Source: Shewanella electrica (GTDB lineage Bacteria; Pseudomonadota; Gammaproteobacteria; Enterobacterales; Shewanellaceae). Taken from it: a stretch of DNA of 64,000 nt. The DNA lies in the NCBI RefSeq assembly GCF_022321485.1, contig NZ_JAKOGG010000003.1, forward strand, positions 248,001 to 312,000, in the 5' to 3' direction. Numbering within the stretch: position 1 is the stretch's first letter; each line of letters begins with the position of its first letter. The position numbers were made by a program, and so were the translations under genes. The notes below the pieces were generated by a model that was not told the origin of the DNA, did not search any database, and worked only from the letters and a program-made list of their open reading frames with translations. This document shows, piece after piece, positions 45,401 to 53,049 of this stretch.

Positions 45401-46134
45401 ACCAAGGTTAACGCGCTGGCATCACTCTTATCCACCAAACCGCTGTTGATAAGGCCCGTGCCGACAAATAAGCGAACGTTGCCATCAATACGCAGATGAC
45501 CATTACCATTCACCGTGAGCGATTCAATCCAATAATCACCACTACTTAATGTCACCGTCGCGCCACCGCCGATATCTAAAGTACGCAAACGATATTCCAT
45601 TTGTGCAGGAGAAAAAGACAGATCACAATCCTTGTACAAGCGCACAGTATTGAATTGACTACGGCCATCATAACCGAGTCGTAACTGGTCACCGTAATTA
45701 CAATTGCCGATGTTGCTAGCGCTACTGCCGTCATTACGGTTAGAAGAATATAAAAAGCCATTGCCAAAGCTGGATGACAAGCGCACCTGTGAGGTACCGT
45801 TAATTCGACAATAGTCGCGGTTCGCCCCGGCGGTATCACACGCATCTTCGGGCATACCCGCCCCAAGGTTGGAATTACAGTACTGGAGACTATTGCCTTT
45901 AGTGCCGTTGATTTTACTGCTGTCGTACATACCAAGCTGGGGCTGTTCCACAAACAAACATAATAGCGACAGTGATGCTCTCGTCCCTTGTGCAACGGCG
46001 GGGAATACGTTTTGATAGTTTATCTGTTCAAATGCCTGCGCCGAACCGCCAAGCAAGGATAGCAGCAAAATGAAACTGCCAGTCACGGCCACCATCGCGG
46101 ATCGGAGTCTGAGCAAGCAGTTATTCACTAGCAC
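42418..46134 (-). CDS. mshQ: MSHA biogenesis protein MshQ, putative tip adhesin
   Basis: A 1238-residue exported protein coded last in the MSHA operon. It has a signal peptide ending SAQA (about residue 34), a repetitive beta region with several NG- and Asn-rich turns (about 150-300), an L-type-lectin/concanavalin-like domain at about 310-565 (GADGMALVLSD, and GVGLDEYGN a little later, the usual Asp/Asn calcium and sugar positions) and a long C-terminal DUF6701-like beta-sandwich region. Cys residues are many, as in extracellular proteins. The GTG at 46134 is chosen because GGAGG lies eight bases before it; it overlaps mshP by 14 bases. A role in surface binding at the pilus tip is inferred from domain type and position. 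Confidence 0.88.
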   Translation of the reverse strand: MLVNNCLLRLRSAMVAVTGSFILLLSLLGGSAQAFEQINYQNVFPAVAQGTRASLSLLCLFVEQPQLGMYDSSKINGTKGNSLQYCNSNLGAGMPEDACDTAGANRDYCRINGTSQVRLSSSFGNGFLYSSNRNDGSSASNIGNCNYGDQLRLGYDGRSQFNTVRLYKDCDLSFSPAQMEYRLRTLDIGGGATVTLSSGDYWIESLTVNGNGHLRIDGNVRLFVGTGLINSGLVDKSDASALTLVAYNNLSLDGSSRLDGYVYGFSRVYLNDSSVIYGRVTSAALLMTGTSQLNDADRFTLPNLTCFTDNFSSSSLPNWVVARSSGNFSPSTTPQGRLRMTQAVANQATSATYQRLFPGAANYITVEFNHYAYDGNGADGMALVLSDAVFTPRPGAFGGPLGYGYKPGIAGFAGGWLGVGLDEYGNYSSEGGDYNYAGILRQTVAVRGSGRGTAGYNFLAAVCDTSTFSYIFLGICMSPHIDDNNGANHQYRLTLDSRNSGRAILKIERNTGSGYSTIVDNFNVLNRAGQLALPQNLLFSLTGSTGQNFNVHEVDNMRICALKSTAITGVIDHFEIEINDSPLTCTPLSMTLKACKNASCSELYTDPVTATLAPEGNSWLPSNPVSFSGGSTTIQLSHTQAGPVTLDVTGSAPVTKAFSTTLCRQNGGALSNAACTVNFSDSGFVFDVPDKLAAKPIDVLIKAVKKDDITKRCVSAFASTPKNLKFWSSVVDRPSIAGYTPPPVTVNSRAIASTAVSAESQSVQFNAQGEATVTVNYDDAGKLALHAQYVGSGIDAGLVMDGDDAFVSFPVGLCVTAPEPNADCASGNASCSAFRAAGDPFTLNIRAKRWHNNNSSNICSNGDTPSFAMNAVALSHQLVAPQNGQLGELAQRDYAQLASVSGTNVQQTVAEVGVFRFAANSQLPYLDSQAYAIPAYFSDPVGRFYPAGFKAENSHVVSGCGAFTYMAQPFYLSTNLSARNRSGQLTLNYTGSFADGSARLQAANNLDGIDLSARLSALAGQWNSGQMSFSQAPVTFSRPPAPQADGPYSALALGVRIDDRDLVPMLDADMRADAEGSCTGSCNARKLATIDMRLGRAVLFDTYGPENQPVVMNGQSQYWDGQQWRLNTDDSCSLVTPAMQTQQSDAALGYLFEPSLSNGLQMIRTGAPAQISLGKFGISWESSGAYQGKVTAPVVVPDYLKWYWQFDGVSNLPQDPRASVYFGRYRGHDRIINWREVR

Positions 46135-46588
46135 GTGCTTCTACCTCCACACTGCGGTGCACCCGTAAACATTGGCTGTTTTCATCATGTGATTCATCAC
46201 AAACACCAGTTTCACACACTGCACTGCTGGTGATGCGATACAGCGATAACTCACCAGCCGTCAATGTGTTACAGCTCAGCTGCACCGCCGCACAACCGCT
46301 AAAACCAACACTGTCTGGTGGTATCCATTGGCTATCGACATTGGCACAACTCGGCGCATTGCCATTCAGTGGAAATAGTTGCGCCAACGCGGCATCGGCG
46401 CCACTGTTGGCAGCATAAAAGGCTCTAACGCTCCACACCTCAATATTGACACCTTCATCAGCATCGGAACTGATGCGGATCAGGCTCGTAGCTAATACGG
46501 CCATCACCACAATGATAAATAGCGCAATCATCAAGGATGCACCGCGCTGTTGTTGGCGCCCAAGGCGCATAGGATAACTATGGCACAT
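46121..46588 (-). CDS. mshP: MSHA minor pilin-like protein MshP
   Basis: A 155-residue protein with a type-IV-pilin-like N-terminus: basic residues RLGRQQQRG followed by the hydrophobic helix ASLMIALFIIVVMAVLATSLI (about 16-36). It resembles PilX-type minor pilins and may be cut after Gly-15 by the prepilin peptidase, though position +1 is Ala and the usual Glu-5 is missing. The C-terminal part has several Cys residues (CANVD, CAAVQLSC, CETGVCDES, CLRVHR). The ATG at 46588 overlaps mshO by 11 bases and has AGGT before it; an ATG six codons later is possible. Confidence 0.85.
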   Translation of the reverse strand: MCHSYPMRLGRQQQRGASLMIALFIIVVMAVLATSLIRISSDADEGVNIEVWSVRAFYAANSGADAALAQLFPLNGNAPSCANVDSQWIPPDSVGFSGCAAVQLSCNTLTAGELSLYRITSSAVCETGVCDESHDENSQCLRVHRSVEVEARASE

Positions 46589-47372
46589 TGAACACCTGCA
46601 CTTGATGTTGATAAGTAAAACTGTCGCCGTTAATAGCAAACCTAGGTGATAGCTGCACAATCGCGTTACTGTTCAGCGTACCGTTAACAACACTGAGCGG
46701 AAGATCCTGCGCACTCAAGGTGTTATCGAGGTATTCAGCCATTAATGCGCCACCAACTGAAGGCGGCAATGGTTGGCTGTCTTGGTAACCATAGTCTTGA
46801 TAGCGAACTAACTCGCCACTGGCAAAGAAGCAGTAACTCACTGGCGTAGTGGCCGCGTAAAAACGCTGCGCGGGTGAAGCCTCGGAAAATCTTAACGCGT
46901 TGTGGAAACTCACCTCGGTGGTGTATTCGCCTTTCGTCTCATCGATACTATTGATGATCACCCGTTTGTTGCGCTTGATATCGTAGATATCACTGGCGGT
47001 GAGAGGATAGATAAATAGCTGCCACCCGACTTGTAGCGGCGAGCTTGGGGTAAAGACTGTGCCATTCTTAGCGGAGTGATCAAACGGCATATCTAAATAA
47101 CTCCCGCTTGCGGCAATCGGCACAAACTCCACGCATTGTGCAGTACCGTTAGCGCCTACACGTACACTAGCTGGCACGGCATTGCGTAACTCGCGCGTCA
47201 TGCGCTCCATGGCATAGCGGCTGCTACCGATAATGCGATCAATCGCTGACGAATCAACAAAAATACGGGTGCCAAAAATCAAAAAACTGCTGACGCCCAC
47301 TGCGAGAATACCCAACAGTACCAGCACGGTGACCAGTTCAACTAAGGTGAAGCCTTGCGTGGTGCGGCGCAT
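46578..47372 (-). CDS. mshO: MSHA minor pilin MshO
   Basis: A 264-residue prepilin with the class III leader MRRTTQG cut before FTLVELVTVLVLLGILAVG. Glu-5 of the mature protein is present. The C-terminal globular part has two Cys residues and no other recognisable domain. It is similar in layout to PilW-type minor pilins. The ATG overlaps the mshD stop by one base (TGATG). It should form part of the tip complex that starts pilus assembly, with MshB, MshC, MshD and MshP. Confidence 0.9.
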   Translation of the reverse strand: MRRTTQGFTLVELVTVLVLLGILAVGVSSFLIFGTRIFVDSSAIDRIIGSSRYAMERMTRELRNAVPASVRVGANGTAQCVEFVPIAASGSYLDMPFDHSAKNGTVFTPSSPLQVGWQLFIYPLTASDIYDIKRNKRVIINSIDETKGEYTTEVSFHNALRFSEASPAQRFYAATTPVSYCFFASGELVRYQDYGYQDSQPLPPSVGGALMAEYLDNTLSAQDLPLSVVNGTLNSNAIVQLSPRFAINGDSFTYQHQVQVFNVP

Positions 47373-47869
47373 CAGTAGTTGCTCCTCACCGCATCAAAAG
47401 CGATTTTCTCGTTCTGCGGAGTGGTGACAATCACTTGGATCAACTTAGCACTATTGTCATCGTTAGCGGTCACCGATACCTTTAAATGAAACCCCGGGTA
47501 ATCATCTTCATAAGTTCGGTTGCTATTAAGCTGGGGGGCAGATTCGTCCATGCCGTCATAGTCATCGACATCATCATAATCATTACGCCCTTCATCGTCA
47601 GGGCCGATATGATTACTACAGAGACTATTGTTGTCATTTGGATTACATGCAGCAGGCACACCGCCGATGGGGGTTTCATCGTCGTACGCCTTGCCCCAGA
47701 TTTCATTGAGCACACTCTGGGCCAGCTCCGCCGCGCGCACGCGTTGAAGGGTTTGCGCTGCGCGGTCACTTTGCGGAAATAACACACTAGTAAGCAACAC
47801 GATGGCGATACTAAATACCAACATGCCGACAATCAGCTCAATAAGAGTAAAACCGCGCTTAGCCTTCAT
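47372..47869 (-). CDS. mshD: MSHA minor pilin MshD
   Basis: A 165-residue prepilin with the leader MKAKRG and mature start FTLIELIVGMLVFSIAIVLL (Glu-5 present). It resembles PilV-type minor pilins. A middle segment is highly acidic (DDYDGMDESAP and surrounding Asp residues), with two Cys nearby in the CNPNDNNSLCSN stretch. It overlaps mshC by 11 bases and mshO by one base, so the minor pilins are translationally linked. Confidence 0.9.
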   Translation of the reverse strand: MKAKRGFTLIELIVGMLVFSIAIVLLTSVLFPQSDRAAQTLQRVRAAELAQSVLNEIWGKAYDDETPIGGVPAACNPNDNNSLCSNHIGPDDEGRNDYDDVDDYDGMDESAPQLNSNRTYEDDYPGFHLKVSVTANDDNSAKLIQVIVTTPQNEKIAFDAVRSNY

Positions 47870-48320
47870 GGATATATCCTTCCGGCTCGACCGCTATCGG
47901 CAGCACTTCATCAGCCACCACCTGCAAACAGCCAGCGCTGCAATTCAGTTGTGGCCGTCCCAGTGTGTCAAACAGAATAGAGAATTGATTATTGCCATCG
48001 AGTTGCAACTGCGCACCTCGCGGCCATTCTTGTAGGGATTCGTGAAAGATTTCGGCGCTGCAATCTTGGGTTAAGTGAAGGAGTTGGTAACCGCTATCAG
48101 CGACATCAAGCCGAAAACAGCGGTCACTATTGTTAAACGCTAACTGTTGACCACGCCGCAGCTCGGCGATGATCTCCTGCCGCAAAGCAAAAGCACTATA
48201 GGACGAGGCACCGAAAAAGCGTGGCAATACCACCACCGAAATGATCGCCAACAGTAAAATGGTGACGACCAGTTCGATTAAGGTAAAAGCTAACTCATTG
48301 TGCCGCGTCCTAAAAGTCAT
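47859..48320 (-). CDS. mshC: MSHA minor pilin MshC with Ala before the cleavage site
   Basis: A 153-residue prepilin of the MSHA pseudo/minor pilin group. The hydrophobic helix is [20 protein letters not shown] (residues 12-31) with Glu-5 present. The residue before the cleavage site is Ala-11 rather than the usual Gly. In other pilins this swap slows but does not always stop prepilin peptidase, so processing may be weak. Downstream are RRGQQLAFNNSDRC and a second Cys pair. It begins 43 bases after mshA, behind a possible hairpin at 48335-48356, and overlaps mshD. Confidence 0.88.
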   Translation of the reverse strand: MTFRTRHNELAFTLIELVVTILLLAIISVVVLPRFFGASSYSAFALRQEIIAELRRGQQLAFNNSDRCFRLDVADSGYQLLHLTQDCSAEIFHESLQEWPRGAQLQLDGNNQFSILFDTLGRPQLNCSAGCLQVVADEVLPIAVEPEGYIHEG

Positions 48321-48334
48321 GAAGTTAAATCATA

Positions 48335-48356
48335 AGGTGGGTGCATGGACTCACCT
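48335..48356 (-). terminator. Weak hairpin between mshA and mshC
   Basis: An 8-bp stem (AGGTGGGT with ACTCACCT, one G-T pair) and a 6-base loop, 8 bases past the mshA stop. There is no T run. It could protect the mshA message end or reduce read-through into the minor pilins. Confidence 0.35.
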
Positions 48357-48363
48357 AAAGTGA

Positions 48364-48873
48364 TTAACAGCCTGAAGTATCAACTGTAATGGTCGGCTTA
48401 ACACCTTGGCCTGTAGACTCTGTATAGGTCAAGCTACACGAAGTACTATTCCCATCACTATCAGTTCCATCAGCCGGAGCACCGCTTTGCGTAATCTTAG
48501 CGCTAGTACCAGTTACGGCAATAACCCAATCACTAGTACCAGAAGTCCCAATGTCCAAATCAGCACCTGCTTTTAGAGAAGCGGCAGTCGCTTTCATATA
48601 ACCATATGCCACTGCTACGTCATCTGTAGTGTCTGAAGAAGTATCATTAATATCGATCGTTGTGTTACTACTTTTTTCTTTACTAGCTAGGACAGCTTTG
48701 GAATAAACCAATGAATTGGCGCTATTGATGGCTCCTTTTAAACCTTGCAAAGTTGAGCCACGAGCATCTGACTGCAGATTCAGAAACTTAGGTGCTGCGA
48801 CGACGGCAAGGATACCTAAGATGATGATCACTACCACTAATTCAATCAGGGTAAAGCCTTGTTGTTTTTGCAT
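48364..48873 (-). CDS. mshA: MSHA major pilin MshA
   Basis: The 169-residue major pilin of the mannose-sensitive haemagglutinin pilus. Leader MQKQQG, cut before [20 protein letters not shown] (Glu-5 present). The mature protein has the conserved [21 protein letters not shown], a central part very rich in Ser, Thr and Asp (about 65-90) and a C-terminal Cys pair C146 and C169 that should form the D-region loop. The ATG at 48873 follows AAAGGA, a strong site fitting high expression. The central part looks more AT-rich than its neighbours, in line with the fast change usual for major pilins. Confidence 0.95.
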   Translation of the reverse strand: MQKQQGFTLIELVVVIIILGILAVVAAPKFLNLQSDARGSTLQGLKGAINSANSLVYSKAVLASKEKSSNTTIDINDTSSDTTDDVAVAYGYMKATAASLKAGADLDIGTSGTSDWVIAVTGTSAKITQSGAPADGTDSDGNSTSCSLTYTESTGQGVKPTITVDTSGC

Positions 48874-48927
48874 TTTCTATTTCCTTTAAACGTTTGAACT
48901 CATATCGAATTTCCCCATCAATTAAGG

Positions 48928-49530
48928 CTAATTCGTAAACGTAAACACCTGACCTGTGGCCGGATTGTAAACAATACCGTTGGCATCGGCAGTGGTTTGT
49001 GTGGGAGCGGGACTCGCTACACCACTGTTTTGATCAAGTGGCAACGAGGCCACTTGATGATAAACACAGACATCAACACCGCTGACTGACTCGCCTGCTA
49101 GCGAGTTCACCGTGCCACCAGCGCCGTCTTCAACTCGCACAGTGTAACGTTGATCACGCGCATCAGCAGTATAAATGACGTTCTTTGGGGCACTTTGTAG
49201 CACACTATTGAACACGCTTTGGCAACTGGCGTCTGTCATGCTAGTGGCAGAGGTATTGCCTGTTCCCGTAGGAAAGCCAAAACGCATATCTAAGCTGATG
49301 GTGGTGCCGTCTAAAATCACCGAGTCGTTGCGGCGACCATCCACTTCCCATTGGGATCGCACAAAGCTCACCGCGGTAGATAAACCACCGGCTACACCTT
49401 CGACGCTGGCGTTCTCAGCATCATCCGCCACGTTTAAAAAACGTGGAATGGCAGTCGCGGCCAACAAGCCGAGGATCATGATGACGATCACCAGCTCGAT
49501 CAGCGAAAATCCCTGAACTTTACCTTGCAT
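48928..49530 (-). CDS. mshB: MSHA minor pilin MshB
   Basis: A 200-residue prepilin: leader MQGKVQG, mature start FSLIELVIVIMILGLLAATA with Glu-5. The next part, PRFLNVADDAENASVEGVAGG, is parallel to the MshA region [20 protein letters not shown], so MshB is a paralogue of the major pilin. It has a Cys pair in the middle and a Gln-Thr-rich tail ending in YNPATGQVFTF. The ATG at 49530 follows AGGAGAG. A 54-base gap separates it from mshA and could carry an extra mshA promoter. Confidence 0.92.
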   Translation of the reverse strand: MQGKVQGFSLIELVIVIMILGLLAATAIPRFLNVADDAENASVEGVAGGLSTAVSFVRSQWEVDGRRNDSVILDGTTISLDMRFGFPTGTGNTSATSMTDASCQSVFNSVLQSAPKNVIYTADARDQRYTVRVEDGAGGTVNSLAGESVSGVDVCVYHQVASLPLDQNSGVASPAPTQTTADANGIVYNPATGQVFTFTN

Positions 49531-49592
49531 GCAACTCTCCTCTGAATCTTTTCGATTCTAGCAGGTAACGCTATAAAATCTAATGTACTACG

Positions 49593-50078
49593 CTAATTTG
49601 CGATCTCAGCAAAATAATGCAGTTGACCATTATCCAATTGATATTCCAGCCGTTGACCACTCATGGCAATAAACTGGCACCGCTGCGCTTGCGGCTCATA
49701 ATTGACGCTGATCTCAGCTTGCGCTGGCGTTATCCCCAATAACTGTGTCCATAACTGTTCACAACCTGCGGCGCTGTTTTCGGTCACGGTCGGCCAACCA
49801 CCACGCGCCATGGTTAAACGGCTAACACCTTGATCATGCATCAGCCAATCGGCCTGCATCTCCGACGGCCGTCCTAAGCTTTGCCACTGCGAGCGCACCA
49901 TGGCGAGCACATTCACCAGCCGATTATGTTCCAGCGCTAAACTTTGCGATGAGACATTGTTAACGCCGTTAAAATAGCGCTGCGCCAATACCGCCAAAAT
50001 CAATAACAGCACCACCAGCGCCACGAGCTGCCGAAACAGTCCCAATGACTTGGCCTCAGCCTGCGGTGCAACAGGCAC
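49593..50078 (-). CDS. mshF: MSHA biogenesis protein MshF
   Basis: A 161-residue protein with one N-terminal membrane segment (about 17-34: LVALVVLLLILAVLAQRYF) and no prepilin leader. The soluble part has ALEHNRLVNVLAMVRSQWQ, which echoes the start of MshB after its helix, and two Cys residues that probably pair. Its role in MSHA assembly is not known in detail. The gene shares one base with the mshG stop, and the mshB gene follows after 62 bases. Confidence 0.88.
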   Translation of the reverse strand: MPVAPQAEAKSLGLFRQLVALVVLLLILAVLAQRYFNGVNNVSSQSLALEHNRLVNVLAMVRSQWQSLGRPSEMQADWLMHDQGVSRLTMARGGWPTVTENSAAGCEQLWTQLLGITPAQAEISVNYEPQAQRCQFIAMSGQRLEYQLDNGQLHYFAEIAN

Positions 50079-51298
50079 TAGCGGCCACCTTTAACCACAT
50101 TGAGCATATCCCACATTGGCAGGTAGATACCCAAGGCGAGGATCAGCACAATCACCGCCACAATACCGATCAAAATCGGCTCCAGTTTGGCGGTTAAGTT
50201 CTTCAGGTCATAATCGACTTCACCTTCATAAAAGTCGGCGGCGTCATTAAGCAGTTGCTCGATTTGGCCGGTTTCTTCCCCCACGGCCACCATCTGCAAC
50301 ACCAGCGGCGTAAACAAGCCGCTATTGCGTGATACGCGCAACATCGATTCCCCCGCTTCAATGCCGTGGCGCATATCCACAATGCTGTCGTGCATATAGC
50401 GGTTATCCACTGCGTCGGCCACCAGACTCAGCGCATGAGTCATCGGCACCCCAGCACTGAGCATCATGGCAAAACTGCGGCAATAGCGCGCCAATGTTGA
50501 GCGCTCAATAATCGAACCGACTACTGGAATGCGCAGCTTCAGCTTGTCCCACTGCCATTCACCGCGTTCAGTTTTGACCCAGTAACGCACACCAAAATAA
50601 CCACCGATCAGCAACATCAATAACAACGGCCAGTAATGCACAAACAGGCTGGAAGTGCCAATCAGCAGTTTGGTGGCCCACGGCAGCTCGGCGTGGAAGC
50701 GACTAAACATGTCGGCAAATTTGGGGATCACAAAAATATTGAGCACCACCAAGGCGATGGCGACCGCCAGCAATACAAAAATGGGATAGCGCATGGCGGC
50801 TTTGATGCGGCGACGGGTTTCTTGCTCGCGCTCGATATATTGCGATAGTTGATAAAACACCTCTTCCAACTTACCGGTGTTTTCCCCCACGTGCACCATC
50901 GAGATAAACAGCGCATCGAAGATGTCGGGATGTTGGTTCATCGCCGATGACAGCGTAAAACCTGAGGTCAGTTGCTCTGCCACTTGCTCCAGCGCCGCTT
51001 TTAACCGCTTGGAGTGGGTCGATTCGGCCAAGCCTGCGATCGCCCGTAAAATCGGAATGCCACTGCGGGTGAGCGAGTACATCTGCCGCGTAAAAATTTG
51101 CAGTTCATCTAAGCTGATACGGCGACGAAACAGCGCGCCAATATCCACCTGCTGCTTGGCTTTGGCTTCCTTTAGCTCCAACGGAATAACGGCACGAGAG
51201 AGCAGCTGATCGGCGGCCGCGTTGGCATTGGTCGCTTCTAGGCGACCAGTCACCGCTTGGCCTGCTGCATCTCGTCCACGATATTCAAAGATGGGCAT
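50078..51298 (-). CDS. mshG: MSHA inner-membrane platform protein MshG
   Basis: A 406-residue PilC/GspF-family protein that forms the inner-membrane base of the pilus machine. Two copies of the GspF domain are visible: QIFTRQMYSLTRSGIPILRAI with FDALFISMVHVGENTGKLEEV, and RYCRSFAMMLSAGVPMTHAL with LVLQMVAVGEETGQIEQLL. Three membrane segments lie near 170-190, 220-240 and 375-395. The N-terminal MPIFEYRGRDAAGQ is typical of the family. The ATG at 51298 starts two bases after the mshE stop. Confidence 0.95.
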   Translation of the reverse strand: MPIFEYRGRDAAGQAVTGRLEATNANAAADQLLSRAVIPLELKEAKAKQQVDIGALFRRRISLDELQIFTRQMYSLTRSGIPILRAIAGLAESTHSKRLKAALEQVAEQLTSGFTLSSAMNQHPDIFDALFISMVHVGENTGKLEEVFYQLSQYIEREQETRRRIKAAMRYPIFVLLAVAIALVVLNIFVIPKFADMFSRFHAELPWATKLLIGTSSLFVHYWPLLLMLLIGGYFGVRYWVKTERGEWQWDKLKLRIPVVGSIIERSTLARYCRSFAMMLSAGVPMTHALSLVADAVDNRYMHDSIVDMRHGIEAGESMLRVSRNSGLFTPLVLQMVAVGEETGQIEQLLNDAADFYEGEVDYDLKNLTAKLEPILIGIVAVIVLILALGIYLPMWDMLNVVKGGR

Positions 51299-51300
51299 GG

Positions 51301-53049
51301 TTAGTCTCCGCTGCTCAAGGCATCAGCCATTGGAATATGCTGATCTGAGACATCTTCGACTAAGTTGGCCACTTCTTCTAAGGTGGTCAAGCCTTGGAAC
51401 AGATATTCCAGTGCCGATTGCAGTAACGGCTTAAACAGCGGCGATTGCCTTGCCATACGGGCAAACTTTTCCGGATCGCCCGCGCGCATGGCGTCGATCA
51501 TCGCTTCATCCAGTTCTAAGACTTCAAACACCCCCACACGACCGCGATAACCGGTGCCAGAGCAACTCTGGCAGCCATAACCTTTGCGGAAACTGGCGTG
51601 GCTGAAATCGACGCGCGATTTGCTGCCCAGCCAGGCGCGCTCCTGTGCCGTGAGTTGATAATCTTCGGCGCAATGTTCACACACGCGGCGGATCAAACGC
51701 TGCGAGATAATCACCCGCAAGGCACTGGCGACCAAATAGCCAGCGGCGCCCATATCAATCAAACGCAGGGCGCTGGTGATGGCGTCGTTGGTGTGTAAAG
51801 TGGATAACACAAAGTGACCGGTCAGTGCGCCACGCAGGCCAATTTCCACCGTTTCGCGGTCACGCATTTCGCCCACCATGATGACATCAGGGTCTTGCCG
51901 CAAGGTGGTACGCAGCACGTTGGCAAAATCGAGGCCGATCTTGTGGTTCACCTGCACTTGGTTGATGCGCGGCAATTGGTATTCCACCGGATCTTCAACG
52001 GTGATGATCTTACGCTCGGCGTTATTTAGTTCGCTTAAAATGCCGTACAGCGTGGTGGTTTTACCGCTACCGGTTGGGCCGGTGACCAGCAGCAAACCGT
52101 GCGGCCGTTTAATCTGATGCCGCACCCGCTGCAAAATGTCGTTGGGCATACCCGTTTGCTCAAGCGTCAGCAGGCCCGCCGATTGATCCAGCAAACGCAT
52201 TACCACCGATTCGCCGTGGTAGATCGGCATGGTCGACATACGCACATCGATGTGGTGGCGTTTCACCTCGATATGAAAGCGGCCATCTTGCGGCAAGCGT
52301 TTTTCAGAAATATCTAACCCCGCCATCAACTTCAGCCGTAACACCAAGGCGGCGGCAATGTTGACCTCTTTCAGCTCGGTTTCTTGCAATAAACCATCAA
52401 CCCGCTGGCGAATACGCAGGGTATGTTCACCGGGTTCGATATGGATATCTGAGGCGCGGATCTGCACGGCGTCTTCAAAAATTGACTGCAGTAGCTTCAC
52501 CACCGTGGTTTCGTTGTCAGTATCGGCGGCAGTAATGGCACTGAGATCAAACTGTTCGCCCGCGGAGTATTCCTCCTCCAACTGGCCAGCCATTTCGGCA
52601 ATCTGGCTGGTGAGGCGATAGAGATTATCAAAGGCAGTAAATAGCTGGCGTTCTTTCACTACCGCCAACTTCAGTTGCCGAGGTGCGAGCAGTAATTCCA
52701 GCTCGTCTAACGCTTGTAGATCGGCCGGATCGCTCATCGCGATCAGCACAGAATCGGCATCGGCTTCTATCGGCAGTGCACGGAATCGGCGTGCTTGTAC
52801 TTCTGATAACAAGGTCACCACGCTTTGCGGGATCACTCGGCGGCTAATATCGATCACCGGAATGCTCAACTGCTGCGACAGGAATTGCAGCATCTGATCT
52901 TCGCTGATGTAGTTAAGGTTGATCAGCGTATAACCGAGCTTACGGCCAGTGCTGCGTTGCTCCGCCAGCGCATTTTGCAGTTGTTCCTCGGAGATGATCT
53001 GCTCTTGTACCAGCAGATCGCCGAGGCGCATTTTGAGTCTGGGTTTCAA
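51301..53049 (-). CDS. mshE: MSHA extension ATPase MshE with c-di-GMP-binding domain
   Basis: A 582-residue GspE/PilB-type hexameric ATPase that powers pilus extension. The N-terminus has the MshEN cyclic di-GMP-binding pattern: RLGDLL at 8-13, then LQNALAEQRSTGRKLG at 24-39 and YISEDQMLQFLSQQ. The ATPase core has GPTGSGKT (324-331), the Asp box QDPDVIMVGEMRD, and His box ALTGHFVLSTLHTNDA. A four-Cys zinc motif lies near 460-500 (CEHC and CQSCSGTG). The start is a TTG at 53049 after AGGAG, overlapping the mshN stop as TTGA. Binding of cyclic di-GMP is known to activate MshE in Vibrio; the same control here is inferred from the motif. Confidence 0.96.
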   Translation of the reverse strand: MKPRLKMRLGDLLVQEQIISEEQLQNALAEQRSTGRKLGYTLINLNYISEDQMLQFLSQQLSIPVIDISRRVIPQSVVTLLSEVQARRFRALPIEADADSVLIAMSDPADLQALDELELLLAPRQLKLAVVKERQLFTAFDNLYRLTSQIAEMAGQLEEEYSAGEQFDLSAITAADTDNETTVVKLLQSIFEDAVQIRASDIHIEPGEHTLRIRQRVDGLLQETELKEVNIAAALVLRLKLMAGLDISEKRLPQDGRFHIEVKRHHIDVRMSTMPIYHGESVVMRLLDQSAGLLTLEQTGMPNDILQRVRHQIKRPHGLLLVTGPTGSGKTTTLYGILSELNNAERKIITVEDPVEYQLPRINQVQVNHKIGLDFANVLRTTLRQDPDVIMVGEMRDRETVEIGLRGALTGHFVLSTLHTNDAITSALRLIDMGAAGYLVASALRVIISQRLIRRVCEHCAEDYQLTAQERAWLGSKSRVDFSHASFRKGYGCQSCSGTGYRGRVGVFEVLELDEAMIDAMRAGDPEKFARMARQSPLFKPLLQSALEYLFQGLTTLEEVANLVEDVSDQHIPMADALSSGD

